Shown here: piece by piece, positions 19,986 to 30,500 of the stretch
How the letters are laid out: the number at the start of each line of letters is the position of its first letter
How positions within the stretch are numbered: position 1 is the first letter of the stretch
DNA from: Dactylorhiza incarnata
Lineage: Eukaryota > Streptophyta > Magnoliopsida > Asparagales > Orchidaceae
Length of the DNA: 64,000 nucleotides
Assembly (NCBI GenBank): GCA_033032865.1
Contig: JAWHQI010000001.1
Location: 704,001 to 768,000, forward strand
Reading direction: 5' to 3'
Notes under the pieces: generated by a model
The model's input: only the letters and a program-made list of their open reading frames with translations
Told to the model about the DNA's origin: nothing
Databases searched by the model: none
Program-made: the position numbers and the translations under genes

Positions 19986-21626
19986 GAGCAGACCTTCTCC
20001 TGCTCCTTCTGCCATAGAAGCATCGTCGACGTAGAGAGTCCAGTGAGCGGTGGAGACATCTTTAACGGGAGTGGACTCCGGAGGATGAGTATTTTCTACG
20101 ATGAAGTGTGTGAGTACTTGGGATTTGATATCTGGCTGTGGTAAGAAGTGGATGTCGAACTTGCCCAACTCAACTGCCCACTTTACTAATCTCCCGGATA
20201 CTTCCGGCTTTTGGAGGATAGCTCGCAGCGATAGATGAGTAAACACCTTTATCATATGCGCCTGGAAGTAGGGCCGAAGAATTCTTGCAGAAGAGATGAG
20301 GGAGAAGGCCATTTTATCGGCCATCGAGAATCTAGCTTCGGTGTCGGCGAGGACCTTGCTGAGATAATAAATAGGCCGTTGGAATCCTCCTTTGTCTTTT
20401 ACCAGCACCAAACCGACTGTCGTGGGGATATCACTAAGTATAGGAACAAGACTTCGCCAGGAATAGGTTTTGATAAAAGCGGGGGCGAGGCCAGGTACTG
20501 TTTGAGGTGCTCGAAAGACGTCTGGCATTCGTCCGACCACTGGAACCCAGAGTGACATGCGCCTCAGAAGATTTTGAAGAAGGGGAGATATTTATCTCCC
20601 ATCCGTGCCAGAAATTGCGAAAGAGCGGCGATCCTTCCATTGAGGTGATGTACTTCCTTGATGGAATGGGGTGGCGACATGACTCCCAGCGCCTTGATTT
20701 TTTTCTGGGTTTGACTCGATCCATCGGTGGGTTACCATGAAACCCAGGAACTTTCTTGTCGTCACACCAAATGCACATTTGCTGGGGTTGAGCCGTATTT
20801 GAAAATGACGAAGGAGCTGGAAGCACCCTTCCAGATCTTCCAAGTGGTCACGGCGGTGGACGCTCTTCACTAGCATGTCGTCCACATAAACCTCCATTGT
20901 GCTTCCGATGAGGTCTTTTAATACCTTATTCATTAGCCTATAGTAGGTTGCGCCGATGTTCTTGAGTCCGAATGACATTACTCTGTAGCAGTAGACTCCA
21001 TTATCTGTTCGGAATGCGGTGTGCTCCCCGTCCTCCGGGTTCATCCTGATTTGGTTGTAGCCTAAGTATGCATCCATGAAGCTGAGGAGCTTATGCCCGA
21101 CAGTCGCGTCGACCAGTTGATCAATTCTTAGAAGGGGGAAACTATCTTTTGGGCATGCTTAGTTCAGATTGTTGTAGTCGACGCACATCCTCCACTTTCA
21201 CGAGGCCTTCTTTACCATGACCACATTGGCTAGCCATGTGAGGTACTTTGCTTCACAGATGAACCGTGCTTCCAGGAGCTTCTCCACCTCTTCTTCGATC
21301 GCCTTGAGCCGCTCCGGGGCAAAGTTCTGCTTTTTTTGGATCACTGGCCTGCAAGCAGGGTTAATATTTAAAGAGTGAAAGATGACTTGAGGATCTACCC
21401 CAAGCATATCTTCCGGACTCCATGCGGAGATATCTTTGTTAGCGCGGAGAAAGAAGACGTATTCTTCCCGCTCTTCCTCGGATAGAAGGGACCCGACCTG
21501 AACTGTCCTAGTTGGGTCATGCGGGGAGAGTAGTACTTCTATGAGTCCTTCGACAGGCGATCCACGTTGTAGAGTGGCTTCATACCGTAGATCGAAGTTG
21601 TCAATATTGAGAGCGGTCACTTCCAT
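19986..21626 (-). pseudogene. pol: Tat-E reverse transcriptase and partial RNase H
   Basis: The minus strand from 21626 reads the N-terminal RT linker (ISAWSPEDMLGVDPQVIFHSLNI-like) and VVMVKKAS. After a break near 21190-21080 it continues with MDAYLGYNQIRM, FRTDNGVYCYRVMSFGL and the catalytic YVDDMLVKS (about 20890). A further shift near 20590 leads to the RNase H-adjacent region with PIYYLSKVL, and then the first RNase H block WTLYVDDASMAEGAGEG (about 20050-20000). There the element is cut and fused to SIRE-C gag. At least two frameshifts and a TAA make it non-functional. Confidence 0.85.
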
Positions 21627-21689
21627 CGGTCGGGCCTGCTTTAGGCAACATGTTCGCTCTGCTTCTTAGTTTCCTCTTACGGCCCCTAT

Positions 21690-21968
21690 TCAAACGGTGG
21701 TCGGGAACTTCAGGGCTAGGTGCGGGATAGAGGGAATTGCTCCAAAGATGGATTGGAACGATCTTCCAAAGATGGCATTGTAGGCAGAGGTAGACTCCAC
21801 CACCACGAACTGGATGTTGTGCGTTGATTGCCTTGGAAATTTGCCCAATATGACTGGAAGTGTGATCAGGCCCTGAACCGGAACAGGCCGGTTGTCGAAA
21901 CTGTAGACGGGCCCGACTGTTGGGCTGAGCTGATCTTTCGTGAGTTTCATATTTTGCAAAGTGGACAA
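21690..21968 (-). pseudogene. Tat-E aspartic protease remnant
   Basis: The minus strand has PVILGKFPRQSTHNIQFVVV and AYNAIFGRSFQSIFGAIPS, the retropepsin C-terminal half typical of gypsy Tat elements. The catalytic Asp region lies just upstream (about 21990) in another frame, as DWSSVDVLFLST-like text with a TGA. Separated from RT by stops near 21630-21690. Confidence 0.7.
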
Positions 21969-22048
21969 GAATAGGACATCGACCGAGCTTCAGTTGTCGA
22001 CTAATATCCTTTTAACATTGAAGCAAGGGTCCCCAATTCCTGCACTGA

Positions 22049-23388
22049 TTACGAGCGGGTATTGATGCAGTAGTCGTAATCCTTGAAGATCCTCTTCCCC
22101 GAAAGTGATTGTGATATCCTGTTTGAGCTTCTTGTCCTCGTGGTCTCTGGGGGTTTGGCAATTGAGAGAACATGAGCGGCTAGAGCGGGAGGTCCAGCGA
22201 TAGTCTTGATTTCTCCTACCATCGCCCTACCCCCTGCAGCACCTCGGGAAGCGGGGGTCTGTTCCCTTGCCTCCCTAGGTAGCTGAGGTTGGTTAGGAAT
22301 CTGGCCCTGTAGAAATCTTCCCAGAAGTCCCTGACGGACAAGATGCTCGATCTCATCTTTAAGCCTGGAACATTCTTCGGTGGTGTGTCCGGTTCCTCGG
22401 TGGAACTCACAGTACTTCGATTGGTCGGTTCTTGGATTCGGTAGAGGCACCCTTTGCCTATGAAGTTCTGGGTTATCTTGGATGGCGTAGAGCACGTTGG
22501 TGCTGCTGGTGTTCAATGGGGTGTACACTCTAGGCGGTCGCGAATCCGAATCTCTCCGGGGTTTGCGACGATGCTCGTCGAAGTGGCGCTCGTCAAAGCA
22601 GCGCTCTTCACCGTGCCGCTCCTCCTGCCTTCCGGAGGCTTGCTCTAGCCCTCTTTTCCTTTTATGGTTTCCTTCAAACTGCTGTCGGTGCACTTCGATA
22701 GCCTCATCTGCAGTTATCTAAGCTTCTACCCGAAGAACAAGATCGGGATAACTTGGCACCGTTTCCCTCATCAGGGCTGAGTAAAATCCACTTGGACGGA
22801 GCCTTCCAATGAAGATGCCCCGCAGGAGTCACTACTAGAAAATTGACTTTTAGCCACGCTCGTATTGCCCACGGGCATATTCCATGGCAAACAGTCAAAT
22901 TATCGTGGCTAAAAGTCTAAAATTGTGGCTAAAAGTCGTAGAAAAAGGGTATTTGCCACAGAAAGAGCATGGCAAATACTTTTTTGCCACGCTCGTATTG
23001 CCCACGCACATTTGCCACGGTAGTCCGTGGCTAAAAGTCTTTTGCCATGATTTTGGACTTTTAGCCACGGTAATTTGCCCTGGCTAAAAGTCAGTTTTCT
23101 AGTAGTGAGTTCGGGATTAACTCCGGAGATTTTTCTGGCCTCTGTGGTGAAGCTGCGAAAGAAATCCCTGAGTGTTTCTTCATCGTTCTGGCGGATTCCT
23201 GAAAGATGAGAGGGGTCTCCGACAATTCTGCGATTGGCGATGAACTGGTCTGCGAACTGTAGCGCCATCTCTGCGAAGCTGTTTATGGCTCCTTCTTGCA
23301 GAGAGTGAAACCAAGTGCGCACTTGTCCTTTCAAGGTTGCTGGAAACACCTGGTAGAGGAGTTGATCTGGAGCGTTATAGATTCTCAT
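22049..23388 (-). pseudogene. gag: Tat-E gag, split by a MITE
   Basis: The minus strand from 23388 reads the Retrotrans_gag core (LYQVFPATLKGQVRTWFHSL, FADQFIANRRI, LRDFFRSFTTEA). The frame is interrupted at 23107-22830 by a CACTA-type MITE and resumes with LRPSGFYSAL-like text. It ends with the knuckle CEFHRGTGHTTEEC (about 22420-22380) and a degenerate Pro/Arg-rich tail. A TAG near 22720 also breaks it. Not functional. Confidence 0.85.
22830..23107. mobile_element. CACTA-type MITE, 278 bp
   Basis: Terminal inverted repeats CACTACTAGAAAA...TTTTCTAGTAGTG are flanked by a 3-bp target duplication AGT (22827-22829 and 23108-23110). Subterminal repeats GACTTTTAGCCACG and TTGCCACGCTCGTATTGCCCACG recur in both orientations, as in non-autonomous En/Spm elements. 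No coding capacity. It interrupts the gag of Tat-E and is therefore younger than it. Confidence 0.93.
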
Positions 23389-24102
23389 GAAAGTAGTAAA
23401 ATGGTTGACATGCTCCAGTGGGTTGTCCGTCCCATCGAACGTCTCTATGTTGGGGAGCTTGAAGCCATGGGGAACTGGGTGAGCCAGAACGTGAGGTGCT
23501 AACAGGGAGCCGTTGTGCAGGGGACGGTGAGCGAAAGTTGCGCGTCTCCCAACCTGACTGTACTCTTCCGCTATTACATCTCAGATTTCTTCTCGAGTGG
23601 CCCTTGCTACTGCTCACGGAGGGCTGATTCTTTCTTAGCGTTGGTGATGGTGGTCGCCTTCCAGCGCTCGAGCGGGATGAGCGGAGCTTGTTGCATCCGA
23701 AAGTTCTTCTGGGACATTATCTTCCTGAGCTGCTACTTCGATCAGAGCATGGTTCGAGGCTGGATGGAGCGGAGCATTTGGCATCAGAGGTGGAGCGAGA
23801 CCTCGAGGGACCTCGAGGTTCCTTAATAACGCCAACATCTCAGTTTGATGCTCCTACATTTGACATACGGGTCCTTTTAGTGCTACTACAGGGGCACTTC
23901 TTGGTTTGTCCACAAAGGGCACATTCATGAGTGAGTGCGAGGGGGGTGGGTCGATGTGTCCCCTAGGGATTGATCATTCGGTGGTTTTGGCACTTCTTCT
24001 AACCATTGCGATCGGTAGCGAGTATTGCCTTGAAGCAAATACCTCCTTTCGGGAGTCTTTGTGGAGTATTTGGGAACACTTTTCCCACAGATGATGCCAA
24101 AT
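23389..24102 (-). other. Tat-E leader between LTR and gag
   Basis: Includes the primer-binding site at about 24101-24084, then a decayed 5' part of gag (SSSKGHSRRNLR-like text at about 23610). No intact ORF. Confidence 0.6.
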
Positions 24103-25473
24103 TATTGCGGGTCGCTCCGGTGCTCTGGTAGACCGCTCGAATTGAACCACCTTAGCTCGAAAGAGAACCGAGCGCGCAAATAGTCAATGAGTGAATTAGT
24201 AAGTGATACGAAGACTTTTAACGTGGAAAACCCGGAAAAGGTGAAAAACCACGCGGTCGGAGCTGTGGCGGCCAACTTCCACTATCTGCTGGGAGTTATA
24301 ATTAGAAATTAAGAACTCAAGTGCGACAGGCCGCTGCTCGTTACATTGATAGAGAGATAGAGAGAGAGAGAGAGATTAATAACTATGAGGGTGACAGACC
24401 ACCTCTCAAAAAACTAAGTACTTCTACTTCTGAGAACGGTAGTGAGAACAAAAGTGAAAGCACTGAGTCACCTTTCGGGATTCGAAGGATTCCCGAATCA
24501 CTTAGGAAGATGGTCTTCCGGAGCGAAGGAAATCTCCAAGTCCACGAAGGAGATCTTCGAGCGCCGAAGGAGGACTCAGAGGAAATTTTCAACGGAGCTC
24601 TCTCGGGTGCAGGAAGCAAGGTGTCTTAGAATGAAGGCCCTAAGCTCCTTTTATAGCTTTGGTCGGGGGTAGCCCAGTAATTTTGCCATTGTAACCGCCA
24701 TAACCACCTGACGGGTGAATCACGTTCGCCGATTTAGAGCATACAGATCGTCATTTTTTTGTAAGTGACCGTCTCGCCCTTCGGGCAGTTCGAGCAGGTT
24801 CGGCAGTTCAGGCAGCTTCATTGAAGGTGATGAAGGCGATGAACGAGACCTGTAATCTGAGAAATTAGGAAATGTTAACTGCGCACGTGTCGGGAACGTA
24901 GAAACGTTCTGAGCGCGCGAGGAAGTGTTCTGAGCACGCAATGAACACGGGAGCGTTTTAAGCGTGCAACGAATGCGGGAGCGGTCTGAGTGCGCAACGA
25001 ACACGGAGGTGTTCGACGCGCGACGTGCACTTGGGGAATAAGAAATCGCGCAATTGGGCTCCGGCCGCACCCGACGAGGTGGTGTGGTTTCGGCCGCCTC
25101 CCCTACAAGGTTGGGGGGCTTGGCCACACCCCGACATGGGTGGGGGGGGGGGGGGGGCTTGGTCGCGACCCCTTGTATGTGCGGGTTGGTCGCACCCCAT
25201 GGGGGTGCGGGTTGGCGCACCCCATGGGGGTGTTGGTTGGTCGCACCCCATTGGTGTGTGACTTGCCCGCACCCCACAAAAGTGGGGGTAATTGCACCCA
25301 AGAGGGTGCGACTCACTCCAAGGGGGTGCGTCCAAAGCCGCACCCCCATAGGGTGCGGCCAAACTGCACCCAAGGAGGTGCGGCCAAGCCGCACCCCAAG
25401 GTGGGCGGCCAAGACGCACCCCCATGGGGTGCGGCCAAACCACACCCTCAAGGGGGCGCGACCAAGCCGCACC
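24103..25473 (-). repeat. 5' LTR of Tat-E
   Basis: The minus-strand LTR ends at CCGCAATA (24103). TATAAAAG lies at about 24653-24646. The LTR has a CT microsatellite (24356-24375). It is the inverted counterpart of the LTR at 39768-42409, with which it shares long blocks, including the GAGAGCTCCGTTGAA region (24605-24590 against 40297-40311). The LTR start is hidden in GC-rich repeats and is taken at the LTR-F insertion point. Confidence 0.8.
25130..25473. repeat. GC-rich repeat block with GGTGCGGCC / GCCGCACC palindromes
   Basis: About 14 irregular units of roughly 22-26 bp are built on CCCATGGGGGTGCG and GTGCGGCCAAGCCGCACC, including a G16 run at 25142. The units are themselves inverted repeats (TGCGGC..GCCGCA). 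The long open frames in this block are by-products of the repeat, not genes. Confidence 0.85.
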
Positions 25474-26319
25474 TGTAGCGCCCCTGAATTTTTCATAATT
25501 TAATTAAATAATATTTCAGCGCAATAATGACATAAGGGCGTTACAATAACGTGAGGTTAGCGGTGTTTGCCAAAGTGTAGAAATGTCTAAGATTAGAAAA
25601 TTTTAAAATAATTAATTTAAACGGAATTGTTAAGTTTCGTTGTTGAAAATTATGTAAATTAAATTATAACTCGTAATCGGCTTGTCGAACTCTGATTTCG
25701 ACTTCGCCGTTGGTTTCAGAGGACCGGTATTTGCCTTCGATGCGATTTTCATGAAAATCTCAGTTAGTCTTGTCCAAATCGTAAGTTAAGGCTAAAATCA
25801 TTATAATTTAATATTACATTAAGTCCTTTAAATCCTAGTATAAAAGGACCTTGGACAAAGAAAAATTAGGTCATTATTCCTTTTTCTTCTTCTTCTCGCT
25901 TCCGCCGAACCCAACCCAGCCGCAAGGAGTCGCGTTCTCCGTGGAGCTTCCGTCGGCCATCGCGAGAGTTCTAGTGGACGAAATCCTTATCTAAGCATAG
26001 ATTCGGAAAGCTCTCGTCGAGATCTTCGTGTGCGCGGTGAGTTTTTTTCGATTTCGTGAAGTTTTGGGGTTGGAATGTTTGGCTTTAGGCCTTGTTTCCC
26101 TTTCTAATCCTTCAAAAATTCTTCGTAGGAGCATTCTTTTGGCCAATCTTGGTCGTGGAGGGTTCGAGTGGCCGGTTTCGAAGAGGTTTGAGGCAAGTGG
26201 TGGACAACTCCCCCTTGCCAGGCTTTCTTTTCATTTTAAATACCTTCCTTTCTTGTTGTTTTAGACAAACAAATATTGAATGAACTTCCTTCCTTCTTTT
26301 TCTCTGGAATTTCGGGTTG

Positions 26320-26830
26320 TAGCAGAATTTGTCGAGTTTAGTTAAGTAAAATTCGTTGAGATCACTCGTGAAGTCAGGTGAGAATTCATGGAGTGTTATA
26401 AAATTCGTCAAGTTAAATCGACGAATTCGTCGAGTGTTAGTGATTGTCTCGTGGACATGCTAGGTCACCAAGTAAATTCGTCGAGTAATTAGTAAATTCG
26501 TCGAGTCCCTCCGTGTAAATAAGCCGAGTAACTTAGCCAAATTGCTCGAGTGTATTCGTGAAATCCGTCGAGTATTAAGGAAATTCGTCGAGTATATATG
26601 ACAAATTAGTCGAGTGCAAGGTAAATTCGTCGAGTGATTTCGACGAATCCGTTGAGATCCTACCGTTGAGAAGTTCCTTCATGCAGTCAAAATGAAGAGT
26701 AGATTCGTCGAGTGATTGGTGCATTTCGTCGAGTCAATTCGACGAATTCGTCGAGTGAGCAGAGTTCGTCGAGTCAACTCGACGAATTCGTTGAATGAGC
26801 CGAGTTAGTTGAGTTTGAGTTAGGGAATTT
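26320..26830 (+). repeat. AAATTCGTCGAGT repeat array in LTR-F
   Basis: About twenty copies, some degenerate, of a TTCGTCGAGT core at irregular spacing, with perfect palindromes TCGACGAATTCGTCGA near 26429 and 26739. It lies downstream of the LTR TATA box, so it is in the transcribed part. SIRE-G inserted 23 bp after its end and uses the same TTCGTCGA core. Confidence 0.85.
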
Positions 26831-26852
26831 CATTGAGATGGTTTGTGGTAAG

Positions 26853-28335
26853 TGTTGGAACAACCTTATTACTGATTTGGGCTAGGATCATTATATGTTG
26901 ATTAGGATCTGTATTGACCCCATTGTATAGTCTTAGGGTCAAGTTTTAGGCTGATTAGATTAGTCAGAACTTAGGAAAATTCAAGTTCAACAAATGGCGA
27001 GTGGCGTTCGACGAATAACCAGCTTCGTTCGACAAATTGTTTCCAGCAGACTGAAGAATTATAGCCAGTTCCAGCACTCAACATTTTCTGAGCAGCGCTC
27101 GACAAATGGCTAGCAGCGCTCGATGAATTCTAGCCAGCGCTCGACAGATTCCTTTCTGAAGCTCAGATTAACATTCTCAGTTGGATATCAGTTCTCTGAA
27201 CACAAATCAACAGAATAACGGATATATTTATTTCTCCTTGGACGTATTCAGTGAGCCATGTAAGGATTTCTTTCTTATTTATTATATCCTCATATTCTTT
27301 CTATTCCAAGAAAAAGAATAGCCGTTGACATTTAATGCCAAGGCATCTTTCTCGACAAAAGGAATTGAAAGGACCTTCCAAAATCGTTTTGGGTGGCTAC
27401 CTAGTTCCAAGAAGGATTTAAGTCAGAAAAAAATATATTCCTTAAAAAAAGCAGAAGATTTGAATTTTAATATAGACAAGTTATCAGAGAAGAAAATGAA
27501 AAACAGAGATAGTCGATTTTCTTACAGAGAACAGAGAAAAACTTCACCATCTCTCAGTCTCTCTGTTATCACAGAACAAGGAGAACAGAAGAAGTATTAG
27601 AGAAAGAAGAAGAAGAGAATATACCATTCTTTCCAGTTTTCTTCCTCATCAAGGCAGCATCCTCATCATTCTGAGAACAAGATTCAATTTCTCAGATCTG
27701 TTGCAAGATAAAGTCTTTCAAAGAGCAACAACAATCTGAAGATTAATTTCTTCCAGATAATCTGCTACAAAGACTTCTGGTTGAGAAAGCTCTGTCCACA
27801 AACTGTCATCAACTCTCATCAGACAGGGGGAGCTTTCTGCTTCAACACCATTTGTCTTCTCTCAGATCATTGACAGAGAAGAACATTCTAAACCTTTTAT
27901 CTCATCTTGTACAGGGTTAATTCTCCCTCCAAAAGTTTACCCAGTGGTGGCAAGACACCTTATCAAAAAATCCTTGTGTGGTTTTTAAGCACCTTATCAA
28001 AAGCTTATTGGTGTGTGGACACCTTATCAAAAACCCCTTGGTGCCTGGGCACCTGATCAACCCTCCTAGTGGATTCCTACCAAGGGTGGTAGAAGAGTAG
28101 ACGTACCCAGATTTATTGGGGAACTACTATATCTCCTTGTGTCTTCTGTGCTTGCTTATTTCTGTGTGCTTGTGCTGTGTGCTTTTTACTGTTTCTGTCT
28201 TCATCTTTAACTCTCACTTATTACACATATACTTAAACTGTATTTTAAATTCTGCTATAAAACTAAACAAAAAGTTTCAATACTCTAGTCACCCCCCCCC
28301 CTCTAGAGTAATTTAAGATCTGACCTCCACTTTCA
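26853..28335 (+). repeat. 5' LTR of SIRE-G
   Basis: 1483 bp, TGTTGGAA...CACTTTCA. Palindrome family GTTCGACGAA / GCTCGACAAAT / GCTCGATGAATTC at 27000-27145. A TATATTTA at 27223-27230 is a possible TATA box. CACC(C)nCTCTAGAG near 28290-28310, followed by GACCTCCACTTTCA. Confidence 0.93.
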
Positions 28336-28451
28336 ATTGGTATCAAAGCCAAGTTGATTCTTTACAGGCTAACACCTGAATCACAAAGATCAACCAGATC
28401 TTAATTTTTCTAAGAGTTTCTTTCTCTCTACTTTTATCTTACTTAAAACTC
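28336..28451 (+). promoter_or_regulatory. Primer-binding site and short leader of SIRE-G
   Basis: TGGTATCAAAGCC (28338-28350) directly after the LTR is the initiator-tRNA-Met-type site with one substitution (AAAGCC for AGAGCC). The gag ATG is about 100 bases further on. Confidence 0.85.
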
Positions 28452-30377
28452 ATGCCACAAAACAAGGAATATTCCAGCACAAGACCTCCTATGTGCAATC
28501 TCAATAAGTTTGCACCATAGAAAGCAAGGATTAGGCTCTATATGAACTCCATTGATGAAGAGATTTTTAATGTTATTCTAACAGAGTCTCCAGTACCTAC
28601 AACATCAACTAGCACTAGAGCAACAACAGACAATATTGTTGTTCCACGTCCTGAGTGGACTGAAGCTCAGAAGAAGCAGAGAAATGCAGATGCAAAGGCC
28701 ATGAACATTCTGGCTCTAACTATGTCAGATGACATATTCCAGAAGGTTGTTGAGTGCACCTCAGCAAGAGAAATTTGGGAATCTCTCAATAACATGGTGG
28801 CAGGCTCAGCTGATGAAAGAAAAGATAGAAGATCTCATCTGATTTCTCGATATGAGAACTTCAAGAAGGGAGAATCAGAAAATGTTGCTGATATGTACAA
28901 TAGGCTCAGCCTCATAATAAATGAGCTGAAGTCTCTGGACAAAGTGATCTCACTCACAGAGATTAATGACAAAATTCTTATGTGCTTCCCCAGCACATGG
29001 GACTCCAGAATTTGGCCAATCAAGGAAGCCAGAAGTCTCAATGAGATCACCACTAAAGCTTTGTTGGGCAAGCTCAAGTCTTATGAGCAGCTTATCAAAG
29101 CTAGGGAAGCTGAAGAATCTACTTCATCTCCAGCACCCAAGAAGGAAAGAAACATAGCCTTCAAGGCTGCAGAAGAAGAGGGAAAAACTCCTGACAATGA
29201 GGAGTTTATGAGTTTAATAGCCAAAAGATTCTACAAAATGGATAGAAAAGATTTCAGGAGGAAGTCATCCAGAAGCCATGACAAGCCAAGGTATGACAAA
29301 AATTACTCTAATGAAATTATATGTTTTGGTTGCAGGAAACCAGGACACATTGCTCCTGAATGTCCAGAAATTCAACACAAGAAGGATAAGAAGGAAAGAA
29401 GAAAAGAAAAGGAAGAAAAGAAGGGTTCCAGCAAAACTTCCTCCCACTTTCACAAAAAGAAGGGAAGAGGATTTGTAGCAACATCCTGGAGTGAAACAGA
29501 ATCAGAATCAGAATCCTCATCTTGTTCTTCTGATGAAGAAGAAACAAAAGAAAACAGCCAACGCCTAATGACTATTTATGACTCAGACAGTGATTCACAA
29601 TCAGCATCATCATCCAGCTCCAGTGATGATGAAGAAGAAAGAAACTTCTGCATGATGGCAATCAATGCCTCAGCCAACAATTCTGACAAAGAGGAATCAG
29701 AATCAGAAGCAGAAGATGAAGTTCACCTGGTACTATCTAACCTTGATTTTCATTCTGTTGAATTCAAGGATGATTTCAAAATTCTTTGCTCAGACTTAAT
29801 AAAATTTGAGAAGGAAATAATCTCTCTCGGAAGTAAGTTAGCAGAAATGAACAATATAAGTGAAGAGAATGCAAATCTTAAGAAAGATTTGGCTGCCTCT
29901 AGAGAACACATTACTCTTCTTGAGAATAAGTTATCTGAAGCCAAAAAGATTGAAGAATCCCTCCATGGGAGAAGTATCAAACTGATGGACATCACAAACA
30001 CTGTCAATGCTAGACTCAACAATAGCAAACTGGGCTTGGGTGCCTCATCAAGTAAGCCATCTCTGATTAAGAGAAACATCCTCTCCACACCCATAAAATT
30101 CATCTCTGTTAAGAGCAAAGAGGCAGTAGAGAAGGTTAAAAATATTTCAAGCAAGTCTGTTAAGGATAAGAGAATTCAGAAGAATTCGTCGAATAAAGCT
30201 CGAAAAAAAGATTCAAATCTGTCGAACGGAGATCGACGAACTCTGAAAACAGATTTTCAGTACAGCTATTATATGAACGGCGATCGACGAACTCAACCCA
30301 GTTCGTCGAACACAAAACATACTGAAAATTTAAAGAATTCCTTTTCTTTACATACTAAAAATACTTTCACTAAGTGA
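28452..30377 (+). pseudogene. gag: SIRE-G gag
   Basis: The start at 28452 gives an N-terminus parallel to that of SIRE-K gag (STRPPMCNL). A TAG at 28518-28520 replaces the Trp codon seen in K. The rest (642 codons in all) is open: UBN2-type capsid region, basic linker, knuckle CFGCRKPGHIAPEC (about residue 290), acidic Ser/Asp/Glu tracts, coiled-coil region (about 450-510), then Ser/Lys/Arg-rich text encoded by palindromes at 30181-30320. It ends in TGA at 30375. The second knuckle present in A and K is missing here. Pol continues in the same frame after two stops (30375 and 30495). Confidence 0.9.
30181..30320. repeat. SIRE-G palindromes inside gag
   Basis: AATTCGTCGAAT, TGTCGAACGGAGATCGACGAA, GAACGGCGATCGACGAA and AGTTCGTCGAAC occur within 140 bases of coding sequence. 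Translated, they give SSN and NGDRRT peptides twice over. The same TTCGTCGA / TCGACGAA core occurs in the LTR and at 33704-33900. Confidence 0.85.
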
Positions 30378-30500
30378 ATAATACCTCCAAGGAGATATCA
30401 TCCACAAGGCTATAAGGATCAGCCTGAAATATCGTTTATCTCTGAATTTTGTGGTAACATAAAAGGATTCAAGGTAGTCTGGGTCAGAAACAACTAGTTT

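Larger units (their letters stand above)
19986..25473 (-). mobile_element. Tat-E: truncated Ty3/gypsy Tat-type element
   Basis: On the minus strand: LTR 25473-24103, primer-binding region, gag, protease, RT and the start of RNase H. It is then truncated at about 19985, so integrase and the 3' LTR are missing. The primer-binding sequence TTTGGCATCATCTGTGGG (about 24101-24084) is a mutated form of the TTTGGCGCCGTCTGTGGG typical of Tat elements. The zinc knuckle CEFHRGTGHTTEEC and the RT/RNase H text also fit that lineage. All frames are broken. Confidence 0.85.

Noticed and set aside
19914..20558. A single 214-codon minus-strand gene
   Set aside because: It is a chance chimera of gypsy RNase H and copia gag across a junction at about 19985.
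24720..25503. Overlapping long ORFs of up to 258 codons on both strands (Gly/Pro/Trp/His-rich)
   Set aside because: They are translations of the GC-rich tandem block in several frames at once, with no family signature.
30378..30500. An intron between gag and pol of SIRE-G (acceptor-like TTTGCAG before protease)
   Set aside because: Gag and pol are in the same frame with conserved text running into protease in related elements, and I see no convincing donor; stop readthrough or mutation is simpler.
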